Positions 16,811-25,589 of a stretch of DNA of 64,000 nt are shown in pieces. The notes beneath the pieces are model-generated. The model was not told the origin of the DNA. It did no database searches and was given only the letters and a program-made list of their open reading frames with translations. The stretch's first letter is position 1. Each line of letters opens with the position of its first letter. The position numbers and the translations under genes were made by a program. Source of the DNA: Flavobacterium hydrophilum (lineage in GTDB: Bacteria > Bacteroidota > Bacteroidia > Flavobacteriales > Flavobacteriaceae); contig NZ_QJHL01000009.1 in assembly GCF_003202405.1 (NCBI RefSeq), positions 46,978 to 110,977 on the forward strand, given 5' to 3'.

Positions 16811-18328
16811 CTATAATAATGAATGACAAGTCATTGCTTCAGGCTGTGGAACGCCCATTAATTCTAAAATAGTTGGGGCAATATCGCCTAAAACACCATT
16901 TTGAATATTTTTTAACTCTTTATCAACCAAAATAATTGGCACCGGATTTGTTGTGTGCGCTGTATTTGGACTTCCGTCAGGGTTAATCATCGTTTCGCAG
17001 TTTCCGTGATCGGCAATTACGATAGTGGTATAATTATTGGCAAGGGCAGCTTCGATAACTTGTTGTGCACAAGTGTCAACAGCCTCGCAAGCCTTAATTG
17101 CAGCTTCCATAATTCCTGTATGTCCTACCATGTCACCATTTGCAAAATTCAGACATACAAAATCTACTTCGCCTTTATTTAGTTCAGGAACAAGTGCACT
17201 TGTAAGTTCGTAAGCACTCATTTCCGGCTGTAAATCATAAGTGGCTACTTTAGGGGAATTTCTTAAAATACGTGATTCTCCTTCAAAAGGGACTTCTCTT
17301 CCGCCTGAGAAGAAAAAAGTCACGTGTGGATATTTCTCCGTTTCAGCGATACGAATTTGTTTCTTTCCTGCTTTTTCTAAAACTTCACCCAGAGTTTCGG
17401 TAATATTATCTTTATTGTAAACAACTTTTACGTTTAGATAAGTTTCATCGTAGTTGGTAAGCGTTACATAATACAAGTTTAATTTATGCATGTTTTGCTC
17501 ATGGAAGTCCTGTTGAGAAAGTGCTTCAGTAAGCTCACGGCCTCTGTCTGTTCTGAAATTGAAGAATATTACAACATCACCTTCTACAATGGTTGCCAAT
17601 GGTTTCTCGTTTTCATCAACCATTACGATTGGTTCAATAAATTCATCGGTTACTTCTTTTGAATAGCTCTCAAGAATACTCGCAACAGCATTTTTTGACG
17701 GAGTACCTATTGCATTTACAACCAAATCATAAGCAAGTTTTACACGCTCCCAACGTTTGTCACGGTCCATAGCGTAATAGCGGCCAACAATTGAGGCGAT
17801 TTTTACCGGAGTATCTTTAATATGATTTTCTAAATCCTGAATGTATTTAGCTCCCGATTTTGGATCAACATCACGACCATCAGTAAAAGCATGAACGAAT
17901 ACGTTTTCTAAACCGTATTCCTGAGAAGCATCGATAAGTCCGCGTAAATGTGATGTATGTGAGTGAACACCTCCATCAGAAACCAATCCTAAAAAGTGTA
18001 CTTTTTTATTGTTTTCTTTAGCATAAGTAAAAGCGTCAACAAGAACTTGTTCTTTGGCAAGTGTTTGATGCGCTACTGCTAAATTTATTTTGGCTAAATC
18101 CTGGTAAACAATTCTTCCGGCACCAAGATTCATGTGGCCTACTTCACTGTTTCCCATCTGACCTTCAGGTAAACCAACGTTTAATCCGTCAGTACGAAGC
18201 TGAGCGCTCGGGAAATTCTGGTAAAGACTATTTATAAAAGGAACATTTGCATTGTCTATTGCTGATACTTTAGGGTCAGGAGATTTCCCCCAACCATCTA
18301 AAATCATTAGGATAACTTTTTTATTCAT
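16811..18328 (-). CDS. gpmI: 2,3-bisphosphoglycerate-independent phosphoglycerate mutase
   Basis: Interconverts 3- and 2-phosphoglycerate in glycolysis and gluconeogenesis, using Mn and a phosphoserine intermediate. The protein has 505 residues, the usual length. It has the phosphatase-like opening MILDGWG, the catalytic Ser region GQMGNSEVGHMNLGAGR, substrate segments HSHTSHLRGL and DGRDVDP, and the late metal cluster VIADHGNCE with NTAHTTNPVPI. The ATG at 18328 is preferred to an in-frame ATG at 18346, because a TATCTTTG box at 18351-18344 puts transcription start between the two. It is a single-gene unit with its own terminator. Confidence 0.95.
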   Translation of the reverse strand: MNKKVILMILDGWGKSPDPKVSAIDNANVPFINSLYQNFPSAQLRTDGLNVGLPEGQMGNSEVGHMNLGAGRIVYQDLAKINLAVAHQTLAKEQVLVDAFTYAKENNKKVHFLGLVSDGGVHSHTSHLRGLIDASQEYGLENVFVHAFTDGRDVDPKSGAKYIQDLENHIKDTPVKIASIVGRYYAMDRDKRWERVKLAYDLVVNAIGTPSKNAVASILESYSKEVTDEFIEPIVMVDENEKPLATIVEGDVVIFFNFRTDRGRELTEALSQQDFHEQNMHKLNLYYVTLTNYDETYLNVKVVYNKDNITETLGEVLEKAGKKQIRIAETEKYPHVTFFFSGGREVPFEGESRILRNSPKVATYDLQPEMSAYELTSALVPELNKGEVDFVCLNFANGDMVGHTGIMEAAIKACEAVDTCAQQVIEAALANNYTTIVIADHGNCETMINPDGSPNTAHTTNPVPIILVDKELKNIQNGVLGDIAPTILELMGVPQPEAMTCHSLL

Positions 18329-18343
18329 GGTTTTAGTTTTTGG

Positions 18344-18351
18344 CAAAGATA
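18344..18351 (-). promoter_or_regulatory. putative -7 promoter box for gpmI
   Basis: The minus strand reads TATCTTTG, 15 nt before the chosen start. This implies a leader of roughly 10 nt. Confidence 0.55.
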
Positions 18352-18683
18352 AACCATTTATAAAATACGCAAGAAGGGATTGCTACAATTATGTTTTATA
18401 AAAGGAAGCGTATGAAAAAATAATAATTTGTTTAAAGAAGGCTTTGTTTTTTAAAATTAATGCAGACCAACTTAGGTTTGAATTTAACTTTAAGACTGAT
18501 TATTAGGTAATAAATTATTTAATTATGTGACTTAATATGTCTGGAAGTACTTCTTTTATGCAAGAAGTAATTATAGTTAATAAAAAAAACATTCTTCAAA
18601 AAACAAGGTAAATTCCTGCAAAAAACAATCATATGTTTAATTTTCTTTAACTTATGTTGTGATTAACTGTTAAAGTTTGAATA

Positions 18684-18707
18684 AATATCACCTAATTTAG
18701 TGATATT
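18684..18707. promoter_or_regulatory. 8-bp inverted repeat, possible operator
   Basis: Perfect arms AATATCAC and GTGATATT are separated by 8 nt and end 25 nt before the -7 box of the next gene. It has no T tract, so it is more like a protein-binding site than a terminator. Confidence 0.35.
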
Positions 18708-18732
18708 AAGTTACATAATTATAAATAAGTTT

Positions 18733-18740
18733 TACATTTG
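18733..18740 (+). promoter_or_regulatory. -7 promoter box of the YkuD_2-type L,D-transpeptidase gene
   Basis: TACATTTG matches TAnnTTTG and lies 36 nt before the ATG at 18777. Confidence 0.55.
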
Positions 18741-18776
18741 CTCTACCTCAAATCAAGTATAACCTAAACGAAATCA

Positions 18777-19496
18777 ATGATTTATAAGATTTATCCCGCA
18801 ATTTTATTTTTATTTTTGTCCTTTGGTACAGATACTAAAAATAATACTGAAGCTAAAGAAGTAACAGTACGAAGCATTGCCAAAATTGAAAAGCTGGCTA
18901 TTGATGCTAAAATTGAAAATATTTATAACACATTAAACACGAACAGTTTTGTTCTTCCTGAACTAAAAACTTTCACAGAAGCCTTAAAAGGTTTTTACTT
19001 ATTGAAAGAAAAAGGTTTTATTCAAAAAGATATTTTAACTCTGGTAGATTTTAGTTTGTCATCAAATTTAAAACGCCTGTGGGTTATTGATTTATCTACT
19101 CATACTATTCTATTTCAATCTCTTGTGGCGCATGGAAGAAATACCGGAGAAGAGTTTGCTACAGCATTTTCAAATGTTAATTCTTCTTTTAAAAGCAGCT
19201 TAGGTTTTTATGCTACCGGAGAAATTTACCAGGGAAAACATGGTGCTTCTTTGCGTTTAGACGGTTTAGAAAAAGGTATAAATGATCAGGCCCGCAATAG
19301 AGGTGTAGTTATGCATGGTGCCGATTATGTTTCTGAATCTTTTATCAGAGATCACAAAAGATTAGGCAGAAGCCAGGGTTGTCCTGCTATTCCTGTTGAA
19401 TTAACTGATGAAATTATTCAGGCTATAAAAGGCAAATCATGTCTGTATATCTACCATCCGTCAAGAAGTTTCCCTATTGAGCAGCTAATTTCGTAA
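18777..19496 (+). CDS. murein L,D-transpeptidase catalytic domain protein (YkuD_2-type)
   Basis: Exported protein of 239 residues with a hydrophobic N-terminus (IYPAILFLFLSFG). The catalytic domain covers about residues 85-235. The predicted active site is H180 in VVMHGADY and C202 in GRSQGCPAIP. This SQGCPA form belongs to the YkuD_2 branch and not to the classical SHGC(V/I)R branch. Family members are thought to form 3-3 crosslinks or attach proteins to peptidoglycan in the periplasm. Its 3' end overlaps, by 12 nt on the opposite strand, the gene for a second L,D-transpeptidase of a different branch. Confidence 0.85.
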   Translation: MIYKIYPAILFLFLSFGTDTKNNTEAKEVTVRSIAKIEKLAIDAKIENIYNTLNTNSFVLPELKTFTEALKGFYLLKEKGFIQKDILTLVDFSLSSNLKRLWVIDLSTHTILFQSLVAHGRNTGEEFATAFSNVNSSFKSSLGFYATGEIYQGKHGASLRLDGLEKGINDQARNRGVVMHGADYVSESFIRDHKRLGRSQGCPAIPVELTDEIIQAIKGKSCLYIYHPSRSFPIEQLIS

Positions 19497-21068
19497 TTTA
19501 GAATACAAGTCTTCGTCGAGATCATAGACATCATATCTGAAAATTAATTGATTTTTTTCGGTCCACGCTGTCCAGTACCATTGATACAATTTGTATTTTT
19601 TGGTAATTTTTATACTCGTTGTTTTTTTACGGGCAATAATGGTATCTATTTTGTCTTTAGACCAATTTTTAGCATCATCTAAAATATGCTGGGCCAATTC
19701 CAGTGGGTTTTCTACACGAACACAGCCGGAACTTAGAGATCGATTGCTTCTTTCAAAATAGTTTCGGTGATTGGTATCGTGTAAATATACACTATAATTA
19801 TTAGGGAACATAATCTTGATTAATCCCAAAGAATTATAATAACCCGGTTTTTGAATGTACCTGTAGCTTCGCGGTTTGTTAATGTTCCAATTTGCCGGGT
19901 CTACTTCATGTCCGGCGGTGTCGTAAATGGTGATGTTTTTGTTTTTTAAATAATTTCGGTTGCGTTTCATAGCTGGAACTACGTCTTCCTTTAAGATAGT
20001 TGGAGGTACTGTCCATGTTGGATTGAAAACGATGCTTTTAAGTGTAGACGTCAAAACAGGTGTTCTTCTTTTACTTGTTCCAACAACCACATTTCTAACA
20101 GCTGTCGTATCGTTGTTCTCTACTACCTGTAAGCTAAAATTAGGTATGTTAACGATAAAATAATTTTCTGAAAACTCATTAGGATACCATCTCCAGCGTT
20201 CTAAATTGGCAATAATTTGATGTCTTCTTTTTTCTTTAGAAAAGTTCATGGCATGAATAGTACTTGCTCCAATAATGCCATCCGGAACTAATCCGTGTCG
20301 GGCTTGAAATTTTTTCACACCTTCAAATGTTTTACTGTCGTAAATATTGGTTAAACTATCTTTCCCTGATAGATCATTCCAGTATAAAAGTCTTTTTTTA
20401 ATGTTGATTAAAGCTATATTGGTGTCATTAGGTTTTATTTTCTCCGCTGACTCTATTAGTTTGATATTGTCAACAGGAAAGTCATCAATAAGTTTTAGGG
20501 CTTTTAATAGCTGTTTGTAAGTCTGAGATTTTGATTGAATATTTTCAACCAAACTGTCCAGAGTGTTATGGTTGAAGCTTTTTACTAAAGCTGCATTTAT
20601 GTCTAAGTCTTTGTCTTCAAGTGCCCAGTCACGATATAAATATTTAGGATTTAGTTTTCCTTCATATAAATGTGTGACGTATTTTTCAAAATTATGGGTA
20701 AGTAACAAATCGTATTCTGCGAGTTGTTGATTATTTAGTTTATTGATTTGCCTTTCGTAAAGATCCATCTTTTTTACACGATAATCATTTGGATTAAGTC
20801 CTAATTCATCTGATTTTTTTAGCTGCGATAAAATGTAAGTTCTTTTTTTAAGATTTCCCCAAATGGTTTTGTTGTCAGATGAAAGATAAAATAGCTTCAA
20901 TGTTTCGCTTTTATAAGCATTTATAAGAGCAGTATCGATATCAACAGTTCGGGCATCTGTAATAACAATTGCGGGTAAAGGTTTTTTTATTTTAGGGAGT
21001 GCATTTTCTTGTTCCTTTTTACAGCTTATGAAAACACACAATAGCAACAGAAAGTAAAGTTTATTCAT
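19485..21068 (-). CDS. L,D-transpeptidase with peptidoglycan-binding domain (LdtD/YcbB-like)
   Basis: Lipoprotein-like N-terminus (LYFLLLLCVFISCKKEQ, lipobox ISC) and 527 residues. It has a large N-terminal scaffold, then a PG-binding domain (FEGVKKFQARHGLVPDGIIG) and a YkuD catalytic domain. The active site is His in YLHDTNHRNYF and Cys449 in LSSGCVRVENP. The SSGCVR signature and domain order match the YcbB (LdtD) group, which makes 3-3 crosslinks in peptidoglycan. It likely sits in the outer membrane facing the periplasm. It is followed by 1 nt and the GNAT gene upstream, so the two may be co-transcribed. Confidence 0.88.
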   Translation of the reverse strand: MNKLYFLLLLCVFISCKKEQENALPKIKKPLPAIVITDARTVDIDTALINAYKSETLKLFYLSSDNKTIWGNLKKRTYILSQLKKSDELGLNPNDYRVKKMDLYERQINKLNNQQLAEYDLLLTHNFEKYVTHLYEGKLNPKYLYRDWALEDKDLDINAALVKSFNHNTLDSLVENIQSKSQTYKQLLKALKLIDDFPVDNIKLIESAEKIKPNDTNIALINIKKRLLYWNDLSGKDSLTNIYDSKTFEGVKKFQARHGLVPDGIIGASTIHAMNFSKEKRRHQIIANLERWRWYPNEFSENYFIVNIPNFSLQVVENNDTTAVRNVVVGTSKRRTPVLTSTLKSIVFNPTWTVPPTILKEDVVPAMKRNRNYLKNKNITIYDTAGHEVDPANWNINKPRSYRYIQKPGYYNSLGLIKIMFPNNYSVYLHDTNHRNYFERSNRSLSSGCVRVENPLELAQHILDDAKNWSKDKIDTIIARKKTTSIKITKKYKLYQWYWTAWTEKNQLIFRYDVYDLDEDLYSKLRN

Positions 21069-21069
21069 T

Positions 21070-21507
21070 TTATAATTTTTTGTACATTAAATAATGTTCT
21101 CCAACTTCCGGGATATCAAAAGAATTTCCTTTGATTTCGTATCCCATTTTTTTATAGAATCCAACAGCGGCTGTTCGTGCATTGAACCATATTAAATCAG
21201 TATGGTTTGATATGCAATACTCTTCACAGTGTTTTACGAGAGCTTCTCCAAAACCTTTTTTTTGATGGGATTCTGCAATAGCCATGCCGCGAATCTGAAA
21301 CTGTAAATTTTCTACAAATATAGGGTTGGTTTTTAGAAATAACGAAATTATTCCTGTTAAATTTGAATTTTCGAATAATCCAAAATGATGTGTTGTCTCT
21401 AAATTATCGCCGTCAAAAGCACAGGATTCTAAAGGTTTTGCCTTTCGAAGTACAGGATGTCTTACAATAAAAGTTTCCTGAGCGGATATTTCTTTAATTA
21501 ATGTCAT
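21070..21507 (-). CDS. GNAT family N-acetyltransferase
   Basis: A single GNAT domain of 145 residues. The acetyl-CoA binding region shows the RGMAIAESHQKKGFGEALVKH motif, cited as RGMA...QKKGFGEAL, with Q-x-x-G-x-G spacing. FYKKMGYEIKG, the common beta-5 tail, is near the C-terminus. The substrate is unknown. It lies 1 nt upstream of the YcbB-like gene on the same strand, which suggests an operon, and follows the tRNA-Gly pair on the opposite strand. Confidence 0.85.
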   Translation of the reverse strand: MTLIKEISAQETFIVRHPVLRKAKPLESCAFDGDNLETTHHFGLFENSNLTGIISLFLKTNPIFVENLQFQIRGMAIAESHQKKGFGEALVKHCEEYCISNHTDLIWFNARTAAVGFYKKMGYEIKGNSFDIPEVGEHYLMYKKL

Positions 21508-21599
21508 GTTCTGAATAAAAAAAACAAAGCTATAACATTTTAATTTTAAATGAATTACTATAAATAGTGATTTTTAATTTATTTTTTTTCGAAAAAAGC

Positions 21600-21631
21600 T
21601 TGTTTTAAACCTTACTTATTTTCTATATTTG
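21600..21631 (+). promoter_or_regulatory. promoter of first tRNA-Gly gene
   Basis: A -33 TTG at 21600-21602, a 21-nt spacer and the -7 box TATATTTG at 21624-21631. The tRNA begins 12 nt after the box. Confidence 0.7.
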
Positions 21632-21643
21632 CACCACAGTAAT

Positions 21644-21716
<73 letters not shown>

Positions 21717-21768
21717 CTAATCGAAACTTAGTTTTAGATTTTAAATTTAAATAATTTTGTTTTTTATT

Positions 21769-21797
21769 TTGTTGAAAGATTAAATTGTTTATATTTG
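21769..21797 (+). promoter_or_regulatory. promoter of second tRNA-Gly gene
   Basis: A -33 TTG at 21769-21771, an 18-nt spacer and TATATTTG at 21790-21797. The leader (caccctgttaat) resembles that of the first copy. Confidence 0.7.
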
Positions 21798-21809
21798 CAC
21801 CCTGTTAAT

Positions 21810-21882
<73 letters not shown>

Positions 21883-21886
21883 CTTC

Positions 21887-21921
21887 AAAATCCTCAAACA
21901 ATTCGTTTGAGGATTTTTTGT
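21887..21921 (+). terminator. terminator after tRNA-Gly pair
   Basis: AAATCCTCAAAC pairs with GTTTGAGGATTT over a 5-nt loop and a T run follows. The A-rich left side means it may also serve the convergent pepE. Confidence 0.85.
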
Positions 21922-21929
21922 TTTTGCAT

Positions 21930-22637
21930 CTATTTTAAATTGCTCAAGTCGCTTTCAGGGTCTAATTCTGTCGGAAGCTGATTTTTTTGAAATAATCGGG
22001 CTGATAAATTTCCTTTTAAAGTAATTTTTTCTCCTTTTACTTCGAGCCAGCTGCCTTCTCGTAGTCCTAAAACCGGAATTGCATTAAATGCGTGAAATTC
22101 TTCTATACGCTCCTCACGGGTTTCTCCCATGTGTTTCGATTCTAAGTCGGTGTCTAAGTAATGCGGATTTAGATTAAAAGAAACCAATCCTAAAGTTTGG
22201 AAACTTGGAGGATAAACAATGGGCATATCATTAGTAGTTTGCATCGAAAGACCACAAATATTGCTTCCGGCACTGGTTCCTAAATAAGGAGTTCCATTTT
22301 TTACAGTTTGAGAAAGAAGCTGCATAACATTATTTTTGTATAATTGAGAGACAAGTAAAAAAGTATTTCCCCCGCCGGTAAATATTCCTTCGGCATTTTT
22401 TATGGCTGTTTCAGCATTTTCAAATTCATGAATTCCTTTTACTGAAATATTAATGACCTGAAAAGTTTCGGCTACTTTTTGAGTGTATTTATCATGAGAT
22501 ATTCCGCCAGGACGGGCATAGGGAATAAATAATATACTTTTACAATTTTTAAAATGTGATTGTAAAGCAGGTAATAAGTATTCTAAATAAAGTTGCTCGT
22601 GCAGTGTAGAAGTGCTTGCGATAATGATTTTTTTCAT
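21930..22637 (-). CDS. pepE: dipeptidase E (peptidase family S51)
   Basis: Cytoplasmic Asp-specific dipeptidase or related S51 hydrolase, 235 residues. The nucleophile is S122 in LGTSAGSN, the family's GxSAGxN elbow. Other marks are FTGGGNTFLLV and LNPHYLD, which hold the expected catalytic Glu/His region. The length fits PepE (about 230) and not cyanophycinase. It is a single gene converging on the tRNA-Gly terminator. Confidence 0.9.
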   Translation of the reverse strand: MKKIIIASTSTLHEQLYLEYLLPALQSHFKNCKSILFIPYARPGGISHDKYTQKVAETFQVINISVKGIHEFENAETAIKNAEGIFTGGGNTFLLVSQLYKNNVMQLLSQTVKNGTPYLGTSAGSNICGLSMQTTNDMPIVYPPSFQTLGLVSFNLNPHYLDTDLESKHMGETREERIEEFHAFNAIPVLGLREGSWLEVKGEKITLKGNLSARLFQKNQLPTELDPESDLSNLK

Positions 22638-22796
22638 AAAAATTAACTCAGGTTATTGAGGTTAAAGGTATTAAAATGGGTGCTTTTATGTTGAAAGGCG
22701 ATTTAAATTAACATATTTTTACCAAGCTGTTAGTATTAAATTTGGAACACATTAGGATATTTTTACATTTTTAAGAATAATTCTAATTTTATTATT

Positions 22797-23564
22797 TTGA
22801 TAAACAAGATTGTCTGTTTTTTTGTTGTGTTTATGAGTCAGACAGCCTGGTCTCAGGATCAGGAACGTATTGTTTTAAAAGGAAAAATTGTTTCTAATAC
22901 AAATGATCTTGAAGGTGTTTACGTGGTAAATGCACAAACAGAAGAAATGGTCGCTACTGCTAATGACGGATCATTTTCTATTGTGGCTAAAAGTGGAGAT
23001 ACACTTGTTTTTTCGTCAATTCAATTTAAGGAAAACAGAGTTTTGTTAACAACGGAAAATTTTTCGAATCTTAATTTTACAGTCAAATTAAATCTCCTGA
23101 TGCATCAATTGCAGGAAGTGATTATTAAAAGATACGATAATATTAATTCTGTGGCTTTAGGGATTGTTCCTTCCGGTCAAAAAAGTTATACAGCCGCAGA
23201 GAGAAAATTACATACCGCTACGGCTTTAAATGCTACTGCAAATGCGGGAACAATGGCAGGAGGATCTGTTTCTGCTGATCCGTTGTTCAATTTTTTTTCA
23301 GGGCGTACCGCTATGCTGAAAAAAGAAGTAGAAGTTGAGAAAAAAGAATTTTTCATGAAGCTATTAGAAAAGATGTTCACGGTGGATCATTTTGTAAACA
23401 GGTTAAAAATTCCTCTTGAATATGTAAAAGGCTTTGAATATTATGCAGTAGAAAATGAAAGTTTTACAAAAATTCTGAATTCAGAAAACAAAACATCTAC
23501 AGAGTTTTTGTTAGGAGAATTAGCTGTTAAATACAAAGAAATAATTGCCAGTGAAACTAAATAA
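22797..23564 (+). CDS. exported protein with N-terminal carboxypeptidase-regulatory-like domain, paralogue 1
   Basis: 255 residues from a TTG start that gives a convincing signal peptide (INKIVCFFVVFMSQTAWSQ). The mature N-terminus, about residues 22-105, has the beta-sandwich pattern of the CarboxypepD_reg/CNA-B-like domains common in Bacteroidota surface proteins (LKGKIVSNTNDLEGVYVVNA, DGSFSIVAKSGDTLVFSS). The C-terminal half is shared with paralogue 2: LGIVPSGQKSYTAAERK, SGRTAMLKKEVEVEKKE and RLKIPLEYVKGFE. Compared with paralogue 2 it has a short Ala/Gly/Ser insertion (ATALNATANAGTMAGGS). The function is unknown. Its stop overlaps the next start, so it opens a coupled four-gene operon. 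Confidence 0.75.
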   Translation: MINKIVCFFVVFMSQTAWSQDQERIVLKGKIVSNTNDLEGVYVVNAQTEEMVATANDGSFSIVAKSGDTLVFSSIQFKENRVLLTTENFSNLNFTVKLNLLMHQLQEVIIKRYDNINSVALGIVPSGQKSYTAAERKLHTATALNATANAGTMAGGSVSADPLFNFFSGRTAMLKKEVEVEKKEFFMKLLEKMFTVDHFVNRLKIPLEYVKGFEYYAVENESFTKILNSENKTSTEFLLGELAVKYKEIIASETK

Positions 23565-24276
23565 TACTTTATATATCATTATACTTTTTATTGTTCAGAT
23601 TTCTTTTGGACAAGCTCCTGTTGCTAAGGAAATTCAGGGACAGATTTTTGAGCAGTCTACTGTTGTCGATGGCGTAAATATTATCAACAATAATACACAG
23701 GTTACGGCTGTTTCAGATGTAAACGGAATGTTTTCTATTGTGGTAAAAGAAGGGGATGTTTTAGTTTTTTCTTCCGTAAATCTTGAACCTCTAAAACGTC
23801 GGATTAGCTCTGAGGATCTGGCTTCAAACTCAATTACGATAAAAATGGCAGCAAAAGAAATTGAGCTAAAAGAGGTAATCGTAAATGAGAATGCCCATAT
23901 TACAGCAGAAAATCTTGGGATTATTCCGCACGGACAAAAAAAATACACACCTGCTGAAAGAAAGGTTTACACAGCAACATCAACCTCTGTGGACAAAGTG
24001 TTAAATGCAATTTCAGGAAGAACTAAGATGTTGAAAAAAGAGGTGAATATTGAGAAAAAAGAAGTTCTTTTTAGAAAGATGGAATATCTTTTTGAAGAAA
24101 AATATTATACAGACCGTCTGAAAATTCCTTTAGAACATATTAAAGGATTTCAACTTTATTGCGTGGATAGTCCTGAATTTGCTGTATCTTTGAATAGTAA
24201 GAACAAAACGATGAGTATGTTTCTAATAACAGGTTTAGCTCAGGAATATCTAAAAATTATAGAACATGAAAAGTAA
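23551..24276 (+). CDS. exported protein with N-terminal carboxypeptidase-regulatory-like domain, paralogue 2
   Basis: 241 residues from a GTG start inside the end of paralogue 1 (14-nt overlap). A TTG two codons earlier is possible, but GTG gives the cleaner signal peptide KLNNTLYIIILFIVQISFGQ. It has the same domain plan: IQGQIFEQSTVVDGVNIINN and DVNGMFSIVVKEGDVLVFSS at the front, then LGIIPHGQKKYTPAERK, SGRTKMLKKEVNIEKKE and RLKIPLEHIKGFQ. The conserved back half has no recognised family in my memory, no catalytic signature and no membrane helix. It is presumably periplasmic or surface-associated. Confidence 0.75.
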   Translation: MKLNNTLYIIILFIVQISFGQAPVAKEIQGQIFEQSTVVDGVNIINNNTQVTAVSDVNGMFSIVVKEGDVLVFSSVNLEPLKRRISSEDLASNSITIKMAAKEIELKEVIVNENAHITAENLGIIPHGQKKYTPAERKVYTATSTSVDKVLNAISGRTKMLKKEVNIEKKEVLFRKMEYLFEEKYYTDRLKIPLEHIKGFQLYCVDSPEFAVSLNSKNKTMSMFLITGLAQEYLKIIEHEK

Positions 24277-25021
24277 ATTAGGATTATTTGTAATGTGTTT
24301 GTTTTGTCAATTTGTAATTGGGCAGACTAATTCAAGAAAGCCTTTACATGGTCAGGTAATAAATGGTTCTCTTGCTATTGAAACTGGTAATGTGATGAAT
24401 ATTAATGCCAATGTCAGAACCTTTATTGGTCCAAATGGATTGTTTGATATTTTAGCAAGACCTAAAGATACATTGTTGTTTACAGGTATGGCATTTCAGT
24501 CTAAAAAAATTGTGTTGACAGAAAAAGACTGTGCGCAAACACTTTTTTCAGTGCCTTTGGATTTAGTAAATGTTGAATTAAAAGAAGTTTTGGTTCATAA
24601 AGAGTTAAAAGTGAAATCACTGCAAGGAGGTTCTCAGGGTATTGTTGATATGCAGTTTGAAGATGACAAGCAATCTACCCCTGAAAATAAAGTAATGTAT
24701 TCTGATCAGACAATTAAATACGGAACCGATTTTGTCCGAATTTTTAAAGATCTTAAAAAGTTACTTCGTAAAGATAAAGAAGTTGAAGAAGAAGTGATAA
24801 GTGATATTGCTTTTGTTGAATATGCGAAAGATAATTTTACAAAGGACTTTTATACCAAAACATTGGGGCTGAAAGAAGATGAAATCGATTTGTTTTTGAT
24901 GTATTGTTCTAATGATTCTGAATCTAAAAAACATTTAAAAGAAGAACAGAAATTTGAATTGATAGATTTTATGATCAATAAAAATAAAGATTTTAAAAAT
25001 GCTGAGGTAAGTCAAAAATGA
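24266..25021 (+). CDS. exported protein with N-terminal carboxypeptidase-regulatory-like domain, divergent paralogue 3
   Basis: 251 residues with signal peptide SKLGLFVMCLFCQFVIGQ. The front domain aligns with paralogues 1 and 2 (LHGQVINGS, GPNGLFDILARPKDTLLFTG, VELKEVLVHKEL). The back half is different: QGGSQGIVDMQFEDD, then a very charged helical stretch (KDLKKLLRKDKEVEEEVIS) and DEIDLFLMYCSNDSES. The GQK-YT-AERK and SGRT blocks are missing. Its start overlaps paralogue 2 by 11 nt, and its stop overlaps the DUF6702 start by 4 nt. The role is unknown. Confidence 0.72.
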   Translation: MKSKLGLFVMCLFCQFVIGQTNSRKPLHGQVINGSLAIETGNVMNINANVRTFIGPNGLFDILARPKDTLLFTGMAFQSKKIVLTEKDCAQTLFSVPLDLVNVELKEVLVHKELKVKSLQGGSQGIVDMQFEDDKQSTPENKVMYSDQTIKYGTDFVRIFKDLKKLLRKDKEVEEEVISDIAFVEYAKDNFTKDFYTKTLGLKEDEIDLFLMYCSNDSESKKHLKEEQKFELIDFMINKNKDFKNAEVSQK

Positions 25022-25524
25022 AAAAGAATGTAATGTATTCCCTAATCGGAATATTATTTTTATCCCTGTCATCTTTTACATTTCATAAATTCTATATGGG
25101 AGTTTTTCAGGTAAATTATGCGGCTGAAAAAAAAATGATACAGATTACTTCCAGAATATTCGTTGATGACCTGAATAAGGGAATCGAAAAAAAATACAAT
25201 AAAAAAACCTTTATAGGGACTGATAAGGAAACTCAGACTGATGTTGATTTACTAAAAAAATACCTTTCTGAAAATTTCAGTATAAAAATAAATGGGCAGC
25301 TAAGATCTATTGCTTTTTTATCAAAAGAACTCGAAGCTGATGATGTTCTCGTTTGTTATTCCAGAATTACAGCAGTTGAAAAATTCAAAACATTAGAGAT
25401 CTCCAACGCTGTTTTGACTGATTGGAATGCTGAACAGCAAAATATTACACATATTTCAGCATATGGCACTAAAAGAAGTGTTCTTTTTACAGAATCTTCA
25501 AGGAAAGAAGTGTTAAAATATTAA
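25018..25524 (+). CDS. DUF6702 family protein
   Basis: 168 residues, opening with a signal-anchor or signal peptide (MYSLIGILFLSLSSFTFH). The body has FYMGVFQVNYAAEKKMIQIT, RIFVDDLNKGIEK and a C-terminal LTDWNAEQQNITHISAYG. These are features of the DUF6702 family, which in flavobacteria is commonly next to M1 peptidases. The ATGA overlap with paralogue 3 indicates translational coupling, and the M1 peptidase follows after 65 nt. Function unknown; probably periplasmic. Confidence 0.75.
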   Translation: MKKNVMYSLIGILFLSLSSFTFHKFYMGVFQVNYAAEKKMIQITSRIFVDDLNKGIEKKYNKKTFIGTDKETQTDVDLLKKYLSENFSIKINGQLRSIAFLSKELEADDVLVCYSRITAVEKFKTLEISNAVLTDWNAEQQNITHISAYGTKRSVLFTESSRKEVLKY

Positions 25525-25589
25525 TGAACGGGTAAGATTGTTGTTATAATTACTATTTTCACCGCATCAAAAAATTCCAAAAAATATTT

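Larger units (their letters stand above)
18352..18776. other. gene-free region between gpmI and L,D-transpeptidase
   Basis: About 425 nt of AT-rich sequence without a convincing ORF. It contains an inverted repeat (AATATCAC at 18684-18691, GTGATATT at 18700-18707) and a TACATTTG promoter box at 18733-18740. Nothing else is recognisable in the first 330 nt. Confidence 0.6.

Noticed and set aside
22797..25021. Possible TonB-dependent receptors because of the CarboxypepD_reg-like front domain
   Set aside because: All three proteins are about 250 residues with no plug or barrel, far too short for SusC-type receptors.
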